In this document: piece after piece, positions 23,775 to 31,871 of the stretch
Layout: each line of letters opens with the position of its first letter
Numbering within the stretch: position 1 is the first letter of the stretch
Origin: an uncultured Dyadobacter sp.
GTDB taxonomy: Bacteria > Bacteroidota > Bacteroidia > Cytophagales > Spirosomataceae
DNA: 64,000 bases
Direction of reading: 5' to 3'
Assembly (NCBI RefSeq): GCF_946482605.1
Contig: NZ_CAMLSE010000008.1
Location: forward strand, 1-64,000
Program-made: the position numbers and the translations under genes
Notes under the pieces: generated by a model
What the model was told of the DNA's origin: nothing
Databases searched by the model: none
The model's input: only the letters and a program-made list of their open reading frames with translations

Positions 23775-26258
23775 TTATTCAAGTACTTCCTCGGCCTGGT
23801 GCACGTCCCAGCGGACATCACCGTCAGGCCCTGTACTAAGCATGATCACCGAGCTTTTTGCGACCTCTCCTGAAATGATCATTCTGCTGATGGGTCGCCG
23901 TAGCAGGTTTCTGATGACTCCCTTCAACGGCCTTACGCCATATCTCGGCGTGAAGCCCTGCATGGCAATGCTTTTTCGTGCCTCGGGCGTCAGATTCAAC
24001 GTTATGCCTTGCTTCTGAAGCAAGTCGGTGAGGCTGCGTAAGTGGATGTCGAAGATCTTGACGACATTATCCTCCGAAATGGGTGCAAAGGGTACGATCT
24101 CCGTGAGGCGCGCCAGGAATTCGGGACGGAAGTATTTGGCCATGATTTCCATCAGATCGGATGACTGCGGCGAACCACCTTTATTGAATTCCTGTACGAT
24201 ATGTTCCTGGCCGATGTTGGACGTGAAAAGTATCACCGCATTGGAAAAATCTCCTTCCTTTCCCAGCCGATCGTGCAGCTTACCTTCGTCGAGGATCTGT
24301 AAAAAAAGATCGAAAACGGATGGGTGTGCTTTTTCTATTTCGTCGAAAAGTACGACTGAGTAAGGTTTCTGGCGGATCTTGTTGACCAACAAGCCTCCCT
24401 CTTCATACCCTACATATCCCGGAGGGGCGCCGTACAGCAATGCAGCCGAGTGCTCTTCCTTGAATTCAGACATATCAAACCGGATCAGAAAGGACTCGTC
24501 GTTGAACAGGAAATCGGCCAGCGCCTTTGCAATCTCTGTTTTCCCGGTTCCCGTTGGTCCTAATAAAAAGAAAGAACCAATGGGCTGTCCAGCCTTGATG
24601 AGCCCCGAACGGGATTCCAGGATGGCTTCACTCAATGCTTTCACCGCCTGATCCTGTCCTACCACTCTTTTCTTTAACACTTCATCGATCCCCAGCAACT
24701 TATCGCGTTCGGAGCTTTGCAGCTTGCCGAGTGGAATGCCCGTTTTATGGGATATGATCGCGGCTACTTCGTTTTTGCTAATGGAGTCAGAGCGCTGGAT
24801 TGCCAGTTGCTTGAGCGCATTCAGCCTGGCGGTCAGCTGGCCGTGCATGCCTTCCGGTGTTTCCAGCTCGGAATCATCATTTTGATCAAGTCTTCCGGTA
24901 AGCAGGGGACTGAGGCGGTTGGGAAGTTGCTTTGCAAACCACCGGAGTTCATGAATGCGTTCGCTTTCGTCCACGGCCATCAATGCATCCAGATCGGCCT
25001 GCAATGTGTTTAATTCGTTTTCGGAAACCTCGTCCATGAGTCGCATTGCGGCCATGGTGCGATCCAGCAAATCCAGGGCCACATCGGGCAGCCTGCGCTC
25101 CTTCATGTACCTTTTTGCCAGTTTTACGGCTTCGACGGTAGTACCTTCTGCTACTTTCAAGCCGTGGTGCGCCTCGTAGGCAGGCAGCATGTATTCGATC
25201 ATCCGGGTGGCCGTCGCTTCATCAGGCTCTTCCACATGCAGGATTTCGAACCGGCGGGAAAAAGCTTCATCCTTTTCAATGTATTTCCGGTATTCTTCCG
25301 GCGTTGTGGCGCCGATCAATGTGAGTTCGCCCCGTGCTAGCTCCGGTTTTAGCAATTGTGCCACGCCTGCACCGACCGACCCTTTCGGATCCAACAGCAT
25401 ATGGATTTCATCGATGAAGAGAATCGCTTTGTCAAACCCCTTGATCTCATTCAAAATGCCTTTCAGCCGCTCTTCTATTTCACCTTTATAGGACGCTCCG
25501 GCTACCAGGGCTCCGGTGTCCAGTTCGAGTAACCGGGCATTGTGAAGGAGTTGGGGTACTTTTTTTTCGGCAATCAGTTTGGAAAACCCTTCTACCAATG
25601 CCGACTTGCCGACGCCGGGCTCGCCGGTCAGGATCATATTAGGCTTGCTGCGCCTGCCCAGAATTTCCGCCATCTGACGGATTTCCCGGTCACGGCCAAT
25701 AATAGCGTCAATTTTCCCCTCGATAGCTCTCTGGGTTTTATCGGAGGTATATTTTTCAAGAAAGCTGTTGCCGGTTGCCGTCGTGCCTGGTTTGAGCGCA
25801 GGTTTGGCAGTAGTGGTGTCGTTGGTTTCACCTGATGAGGTGCCGGGCTGGGTTTGCATGGCCAACGCCTCTTTCTGGGTAATGGGCAGCGATTTCAGCT
25901 GGTCGGCAGAGAAAGCGACACCGGGCTTCAGAATAGCTGCGAGTGCGCACAGTGGATTGGTATCGACGTTGAGTTGCAGCGCGATGAGGTCGGCAAGCTC
26001 CAATGCGGCAATGGCCTGGTTGTCGGCGGAAGGCATTTCCGGTACCCGTACGGACTTGGGGCTTTCTTCGAGACGGACCTCTGCCCAGTCTCGGAGATAC
26101 GGCAGATCTTTGCCGGCCATCACAAGCTCCGAGGCAAGTCCAACGTCGTTGTGCAGTAACCCCATCAGCAAATGGGCAGGTCCGTACCGTTCCTGACGGT
26201 ATTCGCGCGCCAGCGACTGTGCGATCGTGATCGCGTATCTGAGTGCTTCGGTTTGCAT
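23775..26258 (-). CDS. tssH: T6SS sheath-recycling AAA+ ATPase TssH (ClpV)
   Basis: An 827-residue ClpB-family ATPase. The N-terminal Clp-N repeats (ALRYAITIAQSLAREY, GPAHLLMGLLHNDVG) are followed by a Thr/Pro/Ala-rich linker near residues 135-165. The first AAA module has Walker A GEPGVGKS and Walker B ILFIDEIHML. A middle helical region follows, then the second AAA module with Walker A GPTGTGKT, LLYGAPPGYVGYEEGG, Walker B VVLFDEIEKAH and sensor 2 GVRPLKG. The T6SS context and the absence of a long ClpB middle coiled coil favour TssH, which strips and recycles contracted sheaths. Confidence 0.94.
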   Translation of the reverse strand: MQTEALRYAITIAQSLAREYRQERYGPAHLLMGLLHNDVGLASELVMAGKDLPYLRDWAEVRLEESPKSVRVPEMPSADNQAIAALELADLIALQLNVDTNPLCALAAILKPGVAFSADQLKSLPITQKEALAMQTQPGTSSGETNDTTTAKPALKPGTTATGNSFLEKYTSDKTQRAIEGKIDAIIGRDREIRQMAEILGRRSKPNMILTGEPGVGKSALVEGFSKLIAEKKVPQLLHNARLLELDTGALVAGASYKGEIEERLKGILNEIKGFDKAILFIDEIHMLLDPKGSVGAGVAQLLKPELARGELTLIGATTPEEYRKYIEKDEAFSRRFEILHVEEPDEATATRMIEYMLPAYEAHHGLKVAEGTTVEAVKLAKRYMKERRLPDVALDLLDRTMAAMRLMDEVSENELNTLQADLDALMAVDESERIHELRWFAKQLPNRLSPLLTGRLDQNDDSELETPEGMHGQLTARLNALKQLAIQRSDSISKNEVAAIISHKTGIPLGKLQSSERDKLLGIDEVLKKRVVGQDQAVKALSEAILESRSGLIKAGQPIGSFFLLGPTGTGKTEIAKALADFLFNDESFLIRFDMSEFKEEHSAALLYGAPPGYVGYEEGGLLVNKIRQKPYSVVLFDEIEKAHPSVFDLFLQILDEGKLHDRLGKEGDFSNAVILFTSNIGQEHIVQEFNKGGSPQSSDLMEIMAKYFRPEFLARLTEIVPFAPISEDNVVKIFDIHLRSLTDLLQKQGITLNLTPEARKSIAMQGFTPRYGVRPLKGVIRNLLRRPISRMIISGEVAKSSVIMLSTGPDGDVRWDVHQAEEVLE

Positions 26259-26313
26259 GGGATGGATAAATAAGGATGGATTATTTCAAATCAACTTTGC
26301 CGCCAGGACGGTT

Positions 26314-27258
26314 CTAGGGCTGGTTTTTCTGTAAAGCGAGCAGCCGCTCCGTTGTTTTGGCCTTCATTTCCTTATTGGCGGTTGAAATCTGCAATCCGTC
26401 AAAAATTTGCTTGGCCTGGTCATAGTAAACTTTCCGGTCATTTTTTCGAAGGTTCCCCTGTGTCAACAACTGGTAATAGCCTTCTGCCTCGGAATACCTG
26501 AGCCACTCCCGATAGGTGACTGCGGTACCGCTTCTGGCGGCGAGGCATTCATCCAGCTGCCTTTGAATGGCGGCTACATCGCTACTTCCTGACTTGGATG
26601 CCCGGCAATTGTCCAGGTCACGTTGCATGGTGGCGAGTTTTGCCTGCAATTCTTTGTCAGCTCCTCCACCGCCACCTCCTCCTCCGCCACCCCCGCCACT
26701 CGCGGCGGCTGCCAGAAGCTGGCGCTCCATTCCTTTGATTTCCAGATCTTTCATGTTGATCTGGTTCCTTAAATCGTTCACTACCTGCATATCGATACCC
26801 TTGCTATCCAATGTCCGACGAAGCTCACCGATCGTCTGGCGGTAGGTTACCAGTGCCTCTGTTAGTTTGGCTATGCCGGTCGACAGTCTTTTGTTTTGCT
26901 CATGGACCGCGCTGGCTGCCAGGTTATTGAAATGACTCATGATACTGTTGATCCGGCTTTCAATGTCAACCAGCTGTGTTCGGGCGGTTGCCTTGGCCAT
27001 TTCATCCGTTGCGCTGCTGTACAACCCATCCAACTGAATCAGTTTCCGGGAAATCTGACTGAGCGTGTCGGTGTCGATCAGCATGGGTTTTTGCTCTTCC
27101 ACGATCTCCTTGTACCGTTTTGCTTCCGATGCTGCTACCGAATCGGGTATGCGCAGCAGCAGGAATACACCCGCGATGGGGAAAGTGAGAGAGAGTACGT
27201 ACATGCCTACGAACCTTCCGATCGCTGATTTTCGCTGATTTTTATTGACTGGTTCCAT
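26314..27258 (-). CDS. tssO: T6SS inner-membrane protein TssO-like
   Basis: A 314-residue protein with one membrane span at residues ~16-36 (MYVLSLTFPIAGVFLLLRI) after a basic N-terminus, and a long periplasmic coiled coil (residues ~65-185). Then comes a run of twelve glycines (188-199; codons at 26662-26697) and a second charged helical region with TYREWLRYSEAEGYYQLLTQ. A single-span protein next to tssK and tssH in a Bacteroidota T6SS fits TssO, a membrane-complex component of subtype iii. The identification rests on topology and context more than on residue motifs. The poly-glycine is encoded by mixed GGN codons, so it is a selected hinge rather than a slipped repeat. Confidence 0.66.
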   Translation of the reverse strand: MEPVNKNQRKSAIGRFVGMYVLSLTFPIAGVFLLLRIPDSVAASEAKRYKEIVEEQKPMLIDTDTLSQISRKLIQLDGLYSSATDEMAKATARTQLVDIESRINSIMSHFNNLAASAVHEQNKRLSTGIAKLTEALVTYRQTIGELRRTLDSKGIDMQVVNDLRNQINMKDLEIKGMERQLLAAAASGGGGGGGGGGGGADKELQAKLATMQRDLDNCRASKSGSSDVAAIQRQLDECLAARSGTAVTYREWLRYSEAEGYYQLLTQGNLRKNDRKVYYDQAKQIFDGLQISTANKEMKAKTTERLLALQKNQP

Positions 27259-27295
27259 TGCTTTTGCTTGTATGTCCCGGGGTTGAAACTCCGGG

Positions 27296-28459
27296 TTATA
27301 GGGGGCTCCATCGGGATTTTGCTTTTTCGGGCTGAACGGGTGGTTCGTGAACGGGACTTTCTATGATGAATACCTGTTGTCCTTTACGTTTGCCTATGAA
27401 TTCGAGCTGGCTCAGTTTCAGGAACAGCGCCGCCCACATGTTGTAAAAGCTGTCGATCGTACGGAGGCAGGGCAGCACCTCATTGTGATCATAGGTTACC
27501 TGAATGACCGATAGTAGTTGTTTTTCGATACTACCCGGCGAATCATCCGCCCACTCACCCAGGTACCCCAGTAATTCTTCCTTTTCACGGTCCGTCAGAC
27601 ACTCCATTGCAACGCGGATACTCTGTGCAACCTGAATCATGGCAACGACCATATGGATGGGTGGTTCCGCCGGAACAAGTCGCTGAAACCCGATATTCAC
27701 CATAGTCAACACGCTGACTAATCGTTCTACCAGCATCTGCACACTATCTGAGAGGGTGTTCTTCTGGCTCTTTGTTTTAATCTTTTGTAAAATCCTGAAA
27801 GAATACAACTCGACGTCATTCAGGCAGTTGATCCATTTCCCATGCCATTCCCGCAATCCCTTGTGACTCTTTACCGAGCGGCAGGCGGGAATAAAGTCGT
27901 GCATGACCCTTAGTTCAGAATTGTTATACCCCAGTTTGCCAACCACCAGGCCTGGTCCGTTCCATTGCGCTGTGTTGAGAACTTCCGAAGGTACCAGGCT
28001 GATCCTGTACGACGGCAGGGTATAGGGATGCCGGATCGGAATCTCTGATTCGGAAGGAGTTCCTACCTGCTGCCTTTCGAACAAGCCCACACTGATGACG
28101 ATGTATATTTCGATGTTTTGTGTCATCGGTAACCGGTATTGTTCCAGAATGCCGGCCAGGGATGTGTCCAATCTCAATGCATCTGCTTCCTCTATTTCTA
28201 TCAAACTTCCGTCCGGAGCGATACCGCGGCAGCGATCTACCTGGATCCGGATCTGATGCCCTGCATCGCCGAGGACTTGCATCGTCAGCGGATCAGCAGC
28301 GTTCTCTGGCAGCAGCAACCCGTAGTTCAGCGGTGTCAGTAGCGCGGCTTGCGCCCGACGAAGCTGGTCGGTATGGTAATGGTCTGTTTCGATAAAGTGC
28401 TGCCGTGAGATTTTCATCCCATCCACCCAGTTCACAGCCATGCGGCGGATATCAGTCAT
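27296..28459 (-). CDS. tssK: T6SS baseplate protein TssK
   Basis: A 387-residue TssK, the trimeric adaptor linking baseplate wedges to the membrane complex. The N-terminus has the family signature VNWVDGMKISRQHFIETDHY (compare 'V.W.eGmfl.pqHFq'), then LNYGLLLPENAADPLTMQV and the β-rich shell domain (QVDRCRGIAPDGSLIEI, IYIVISVGLFE). The helical middle and C-terminal domain follow, with NMWAALFLKLSQLEFIGK close to the end. Length is somewhat below the proteobacterial norm (~440). It lies 19 bases downstream of the small HTH gene and should share its promoter. Confidence 0.85.
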   Translation of the reverse strand: MTDIRRMAVNWVDGMKISRQHFIETDHYHTDQLRRAQAALLTPLNYGLLLPENAADPLTMQVLGDAGHQIRIQVDRCRGIAPDGSLIEIEEADALRLDTSLAGILEQYRLPMTQNIEIYIVISVGLFERQQVGTPSESEIPIRHPYTLPSYRISLVPSEVLNTAQWNGPGLVVGKLGYNNSELRVMHDFIPACRSVKSHKGLREWHGKWINCLNDVELYSFRILQKIKTKSQKNTLSDSVQMLVERLVSVLTMVNIGFQRLVPAEPPIHMVVAMIQVAQSIRVAMECLTDREKEELLGYLGEWADDSPGSIEKQLLSVIQVTYDHNEVLPCLRTIDSFYNMWAALFLKLSQLEFIGKRKGQQVFIIESPVHEPPVQPEKAKSRWSPL

Positions 28460-28478
28460 ACCAGTGGAATTACAAGTG

Positions 28479-28661
28479 TTACATTTTCATGGCTGCCTTT
28501 ACCAGCCCTATCACCGAACGTACACCGAACTTTCTGAACAAACTTCTGCGGTAAGCCTCCACTGTCGAAAGACTCACGTGGAGCCTTTCGGCGATCTCTT
28601 TGGAGCTCATTTCATCCATGATCAGATCCAGGATTTCCTTTTCGCGCTTTGTCAGTTCCAT
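28479..28661 (-). CDS. Stand-alone LuxR-type HTH protein, probable T6SS regulator
   Basis: A 60-residue protein that is nothing but a LuxR/GerE helix-turn-helix: LTKREKEILDLIMDEMSSKE, IAERLHVSLSTVEAYR and RSLFRKFGVRSVIGLVKAA. The start at 28661 is the only ATG before the domain, and there is no receiver or ligand-binding region upstream, so it is complete as it stands. It is the first gene of the T6SS operon, directly before tssK. It closely resembles the DNA-binding domain of the regulator at 28808-29458 (shared FxKxGVxxxxGLxK), so the two may compete for or share sites (inference). Confidence 0.8.
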   Translation of the reverse strand: MELTKREKEILDLIMDEMSSKEIAERLHVSLSTVEAYRRSLFRKFGVRSVIGLVKAAMKM

Positions 28662-28677
28662 AATTAAAACACTTAGA

Positions 28678-28709
28678 CAAAGGTGTCCCGGCGCAAGCGC
28701 TAATTCAAT
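28678..28709 (-). promoter_or_regulatory. Candidate promoter of the T6SS operon
   Basis: On the minus strand CACCTTTG (28685-28678) matches TAnnTTTG except for the first base. ATTG (28709-28706) lies 20 bases upstream in the -33 position. The 17-base distance to the HTH start codon is plausible. The first-base mismatch keeps confidence low. Confidence 0.35.
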
Positions 28710-28716
28710 CGGCAGA

Positions 28717-28751
28717 TACCCTGAATTTTAGAGATTTTTACCCTGATTTTA
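28717..28751. promoter_or_regulatory. Direct repeat upstream of the T6SS promoter
   Basis: TACCCTGAATTTTA (28717-28730) and TACCCTGATTTTA (28739-28751) are direct repeats 22 bases apart, about two helical turns. They end 8 bases upstream of the predicted -33 element, the usual place for an activator. Binding by the neighbouring LuxR-type proteins is a guess. Confidence 0.45.
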
Positions 28752-28807
28752 CTAATGGTTTTGAGGGGATGTTCTAGGGGTTTCCCATGATCTAAAACGT
28801 GGAGAAA

Positions 28808-29458
28808 CTACACTACGCCCATTCGGACGGCAATTTTCGTAAGGCCTACCGAGTTTTTCACACCCAATTTTTGAAACAGGTTGCGGCGATGTGTTTCGAC
28901 GGTCTTGTCACTGATGCACAGCTCGCTGGCGATGCGGTTGGTAGAATATTCGCTGGCAACAAGCCTCAGGATCTCTACTTCTCTTTTGCTCAGAAAATCC
29001 CTGGTAGATGGGGTAGGTTCCTGCATATACTTTTCCATCGACGATTCGGCCAGTTTTATCATGACTTCCTGGCCATAGTATACTTTCCCTTCCGAAACGG
29101 AGCGGATAGCACGCTCCCATTCATCGAGTTCGGCCTCAAACACAATGTAGCCGCTTACGCCGGAGCGCACCACCTCCCTGACCGAGTCGGCTGAGGGGCT
29201 GGGTGCGAGGAGCAGAAATTTTAGTTTTGGATAAAGCTTACGGATTTTCAGGATCTGATCGGCCGTTTTTTCGGCGTGATGAGCAAAAACTACTACGATG
29301 TCTATTTCTCTCAGGTACGGTAACTGGGTGATTTGCTCAAGATTATTGCATTTGCCAACCAGCTCAATGTAAGACCTTCTTCTCAGCCATTCTGCAACCG
29401 CCTCGCATTCCAGGGGATGGGGATGCACGAGACACGCGTGTGTAGTAGAATGTTCCAT
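28808..29458 (-). CDS. LuxR/NarL-family regulator with degenerate receiver domain
   Basis: A 216-residue protein laid out like a NarL/FixJ response regulator: receiver-like residues 1-120, then a LuxR HTH (FLSKREVEILRLVASEYSTNRIASEL, SDKTVETHRRNLFQKLGVKNS). The receiver lacks the phosphorylation residues: the usual acidic pair is replaced in CLVHPHPLE, and the phospho-acceptor strand reads DIVVVFAHH without the expected Asp. It therefore probably works without phosphotransfer. The start at 29458 (MEHSTTHACLV) is used because it begins the first receiver strand shortly after. It lies 146 bases upstream of the T6SS operon in the same orientation, so it is a likely T6SS regulator. Confidence 0.8.
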   Translation of the reverse strand: MEHSTTHACLVHPHPLECEAVAEWLRRRSYIELVGKCNNLEQITQLPYLREIDIVVVFAHHAEKTADQILKIRKLYPKLKFLLLAPSPSADSVREVVRSGVSGYIVFEAELDEWERAIRSVSEGKVYYGQEVMIKLAESSMEKYMQEPTPSTRDFLSKREVEILRLVASEYSTNRIASELCISDKTVETHRRNLFQKLGVKNSVGLTKIAVRMGVV

Positions 29459-29544
29459 ACTTTTCGGGGTTGAGTACTTAAAATTACGCTCCAAAATTAA
29501 TCCACCTTGGTAGGTCCCGTCAATACGGTAAAGTACAGGAAAAG

Positions 29545-29562
29545 CCAGGTAAGATTACCTGG
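29545..29562. promoter_or_regulatory. 18-base palindrome upstream of the regulator gene
   Basis: CCAGGTAA and TTACCTGG form a perfect 8-bp inverted repeat around GA. It is 87 bases upstream of the regulator start codon and downstream of the peptidase gene. It could be an operator or part of a weak terminator of the peptidase gene, since only a short T-rich stretch follows on the minus strand. The rest of the 224-base gap (29459-29682) shows nothing I can identify. Confidence 0.35.
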
Positions 29563-29682
29563 TTTCGTAATGGGTTGAAAATTAGCCAATTCTGGCAAAA
29601 AACCTAACTAATTGTTTACATTACTTCGAATATAAGGGAAGCCCTTAGGGGTTTACACTGACCTTTTGCTATATACGTCAAA

Positions 29683-30813
29683 CTACTTCTCAGCTTCTTT
29701 GACGCGCCCAAATTTACGCATGATCTCCATCACTTTGTCCCGGGGAAGTTCTTCCACCCGGTGTCCCTGCGTACCTTCTGAGGTCCGGGCCATAAAAAGT
29801 GAATTGATGATTGCTTCTTCGGTTGCTTCTATCGCAGCCATGAAGAGCGGTGAGACGTAATCGTTGTGCAGGAAGCCGGAGCTGAAAACCGGCTCTGCCG
29901 TTTCGTGCAGTACCTTATTGGCGGTGGAAAATGCAATGACATAGTCGCCGCTGCCATTTGCCGCGATACCGCCCGTTTGTGCCATACCCAACATGACACG
30001 TTTCGCCAGCCTTTTCAGGTTCCTCGCGTCCAGCGGTGCATCTGTGGCGAGTACCATCATACAGGAGCCATCGGAGGATTTGTCGAGTGCTTCTTTGAAA
30101 GCATATTTACCCAATTCCTGGCCCACTGGCACTCCGTTTATTTTCAGCACACCACCAAAATTGGTTTGCACCAGAATGCCAACCGTATATCCTCCCAATT
30201 TTTCGGGCAGCTTGCGGGAGGCTGTACCGATCCCTCCCTTCCATCCAAAGCAAACGGTACCGGTGCCGGCGCCGACGTTCCCTTCCGTCACCGGGCCACC
30301 CTCGGCCTGAGCCAGGGCATTGAGCACATGGTCTTTCCGAACATGCCTCCCGCGGATATCGTTGAGATACCCGTCGTTGGTTTCGCCTACTACCGGATTT
30401 ACCGATCTGACATTTTCGTTGCCTTTCAGTGCCAAAGTCCAGTCGATGATCGCATCGGCAGCGCTCGGTACGCTCAGGGTGTTGGTTAATACAATGGGGG
30501 ATTCGATAGTACCCAGTTCATCTACCTGTGAGTAGCCGGTCATTTTACCAAAACCGTTACCGATGTACATGGCTGCCTGCACTTTTTGCTGAAAGAGATT
30601 GCCTTCGTGCGGGAGGATAGCGGTCACGCCCGTGCGTACATCCGCGCCCTCCGTGAGCGTTACCTGCCCTACTTTTACGCCTGCAACATCGGTAATTGCA
30701 TTCAATGGACCTGTTGGGAGCACGCCGATTTTTATGCCCATTTCTCTCGGACGTTTCTGGGCGGCAAGCGTCAGAGGTATAAATAGTAACAGCAGGAGGA
30801 TGTGGGTCTTCAT
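29683..30813 (-). CDS. P1-family peptidase (DmpA/L-aminopeptidase-D-esterase type), exported
   Basis: A 376-residue protein with a signal peptide (MKTHILLLLLFIPLTLAAQ). The family start is PTGPLNAITDVAGVKVGQVTL, followed by RTGVTAILPHEGNLF and PIVLTNTLSVPSAADAI, then EGNVGAGTGTVCFGWKGGIGTAS. The DGSCMMVLATDAPLDARNLKRLA segment holds the Gly-Ser bond at which these N-terminal-nucleophile hydrolases cut themselves, making Ser the nucleophile. DmpA-like enzymes remove N-terminal residues from peptides. Export suggests periplasmic peptide scavenging. The gene stands alone between the T6SS regulator and the DUF4249/TonB pair. Confidence 0.9.
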   Translation of the reverse strand: MKTHILLLLLFIPLTLAAQKRPREMGIKIGVLPTGPLNAITDVAGVKVGQVTLTEGADVRTGVTAILPHEGNLFQQKVQAAMYIGNGFGKMTGYSQVDELGTIESPIVLTNTLSVPSAADAIIDWTLALKGNENVRSVNPVVGETNDGYLNDIRGRHVRKDHVLNALAQAEGGPVTEGNVGAGTGTVCFGWKGGIGTASRKLPEKLGGYTVGILVQTNFGGVLKINGVPVGQELGKYAFKEALDKSSDGSCMMVLATDAPLDARNLKRLAKRVMLGMAQTGGIAANGSGDYVIAFSTANKVLHETAEPVFSSGFLHNDYVSPLFMAAIEATEEAIINSLFMARTSEGTQGHRVEELPRDKVMEIMRKFGRVKEAEK

Positions 30814-30841
30814 GTCGGTCCGGATTCAGAATGAAATATAA

Positions 30842-30877
30842 CAAAAAATCCACTGGGAACCGTGGCTCTCCAGTGGA
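30842..30877 (-). terminator. Terminator after the DUF4249 gene
   Basis: TCCACTGG (30849-30856) and CCAGTGGA (30870-30877) form an 8-bp stem. On the minus strand it is followed directly by six T. It lies 28 bases after the DUF4249 stop codon. Confidence 0.8.
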
Positions 30878-30904
30878 CGCGTCTGTAGTTGAAGTGTAAT
30901 GTTC

Positions 30905-31834
30905 TTAATCGTTGTCCGGACGGGCTTTCTCAGGATCAATGATCGTTTCTTTACGGCTCACCGCGGAGGTGCTGAAGAAGCCGAGTGCTTTGGGACCTTT
31001 GGGGTCGGCATTAATGATATTGGATCTGACATTGGCGATCGGTGTGGCAAATAACCCTCCGTTTGCACCCTGTTCGCCAACCTGTTTCAGAAACTCGAAT
31101 GCGTCGTAGGTGACGCTATGCAATTCGACGCCCACCTCTGCTCCTGCCGAATACAGGGAGTCCGTGGTGATGGATTCGCGTAGCGGCAGGATGAATATCA
31201 GCCCGTCGGAAGGGGCACCGGCGCCAAATGCAGCGTCATACGCAATGGAAATATTAGCTGCTTTCTCTACAACCGCTTTGCCGCGGATGATGGGCTTGAT
31301 CCAGTAAGTATCGCCTGTTCCTTCAATGTCCCGTGCGTAGAATGAGGCCACAAAACCTTCCTGAGGCCCCTTGTCCGGTTTGAATGGGTATTTTTCGTGT
31401 CGGTATACGACTGAATCGACGGTTGGAACGCGTTTCAATTCGGATTTGGCTGTAAATGTATCGGTGCCGTTCACCACTTTGAGCGAGTAGGTACGGCCCA
31501 CGTGCCCGAGCGTGTCGGCAGTGGTTTTTCCCCAGACGTATTTACCATTGCCGGCCAGATCTTCGAATTTGTAGACTTTGCCTTTGTCATCCGTAACCGT
31601 TACCTCTGCACCCAATACAGGCTTCGGCGCGGTGTTGTCGAAATAAGAGGACGACCAGGATAGGGTAATGGCCTGCTGGCCGGGATCGTTGGTGAGCCAG
31701 CCGTCCACAACGAGTTGAGGCGGGCCGTCGTCTGTTTTGAGGTTGATCACATCCTCGCAGCTGGTGAGCGTTAGGATAGCCAGCGCAATCAATGCCGGTA
31801 ATTTGAAGTATTTCAATTTTTTAAGATTTTTCAT
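30905..31834 (-). CDS. DUF4249-domain outer-membrane lipoprotein
   Basis: A 309-residue lipoprotein (lipobox LTLTSC, then EDVINLKTDD). The region after the Cys matches the DUF4249 family: PPQLVVDGWLTNDPGQQAITLSWSSSYFDN, VLGAEVTVTDDKGKVYKFED and a β-rich remainder with YSLKVVNGTDTFTAKSELKRV. DUF4249 proteins are commonly encoded next to TonB-dependent receptors in Bacteroidota and probably serve as surface partners for substrate capture; the substrate is unknown. Here the gene directly follows the receptor gene in the transcript, 37 bases apart. Confidence 0.85.
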   Translation of the reverse strand: MKNLKKLKYFKLPALIALAILTLTSCEDVINLKTDDGPPQLVVDGWLTNDPGQQAITLSWSSSYFDNTAPKPVLGAEVTVTDDKGKVYKFEDLAGNGKYVWGKTTADTLGHVGRTYSLKVVNGTDTFTAKSELKRVPTVDSVVYRHEKYPFKPDKGPQEGFVASFYARDIEGTGDTYWIKPIIRGKAVVEKAANISIAYDAAFGAGAPSDGLIFILPLRESITTDSLYSAGAEVGVELHSVTYDAFEFLKQVGEQGANGGLFATPIANVRSNIINADPKGPKALGFFSTSAVSRKETIIDPEKARPDND

Positions 31835-31871
31835 AGTCGGTATTTTTCAGGCGGATTACCTTGGGTTGATA

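Noticed and set aside
6950..28661. Extracellular contractile injection system (Afp/PVC-like) instead of T6SS
   Set aside because: TssK, a VgrG with OB and needle domains, ClpV-type TssH and membrane proteins TssN/TssO indicate a T6SS; no eCIS-type tape-measure, tail-terminator or spike-adaptor genes were seen.
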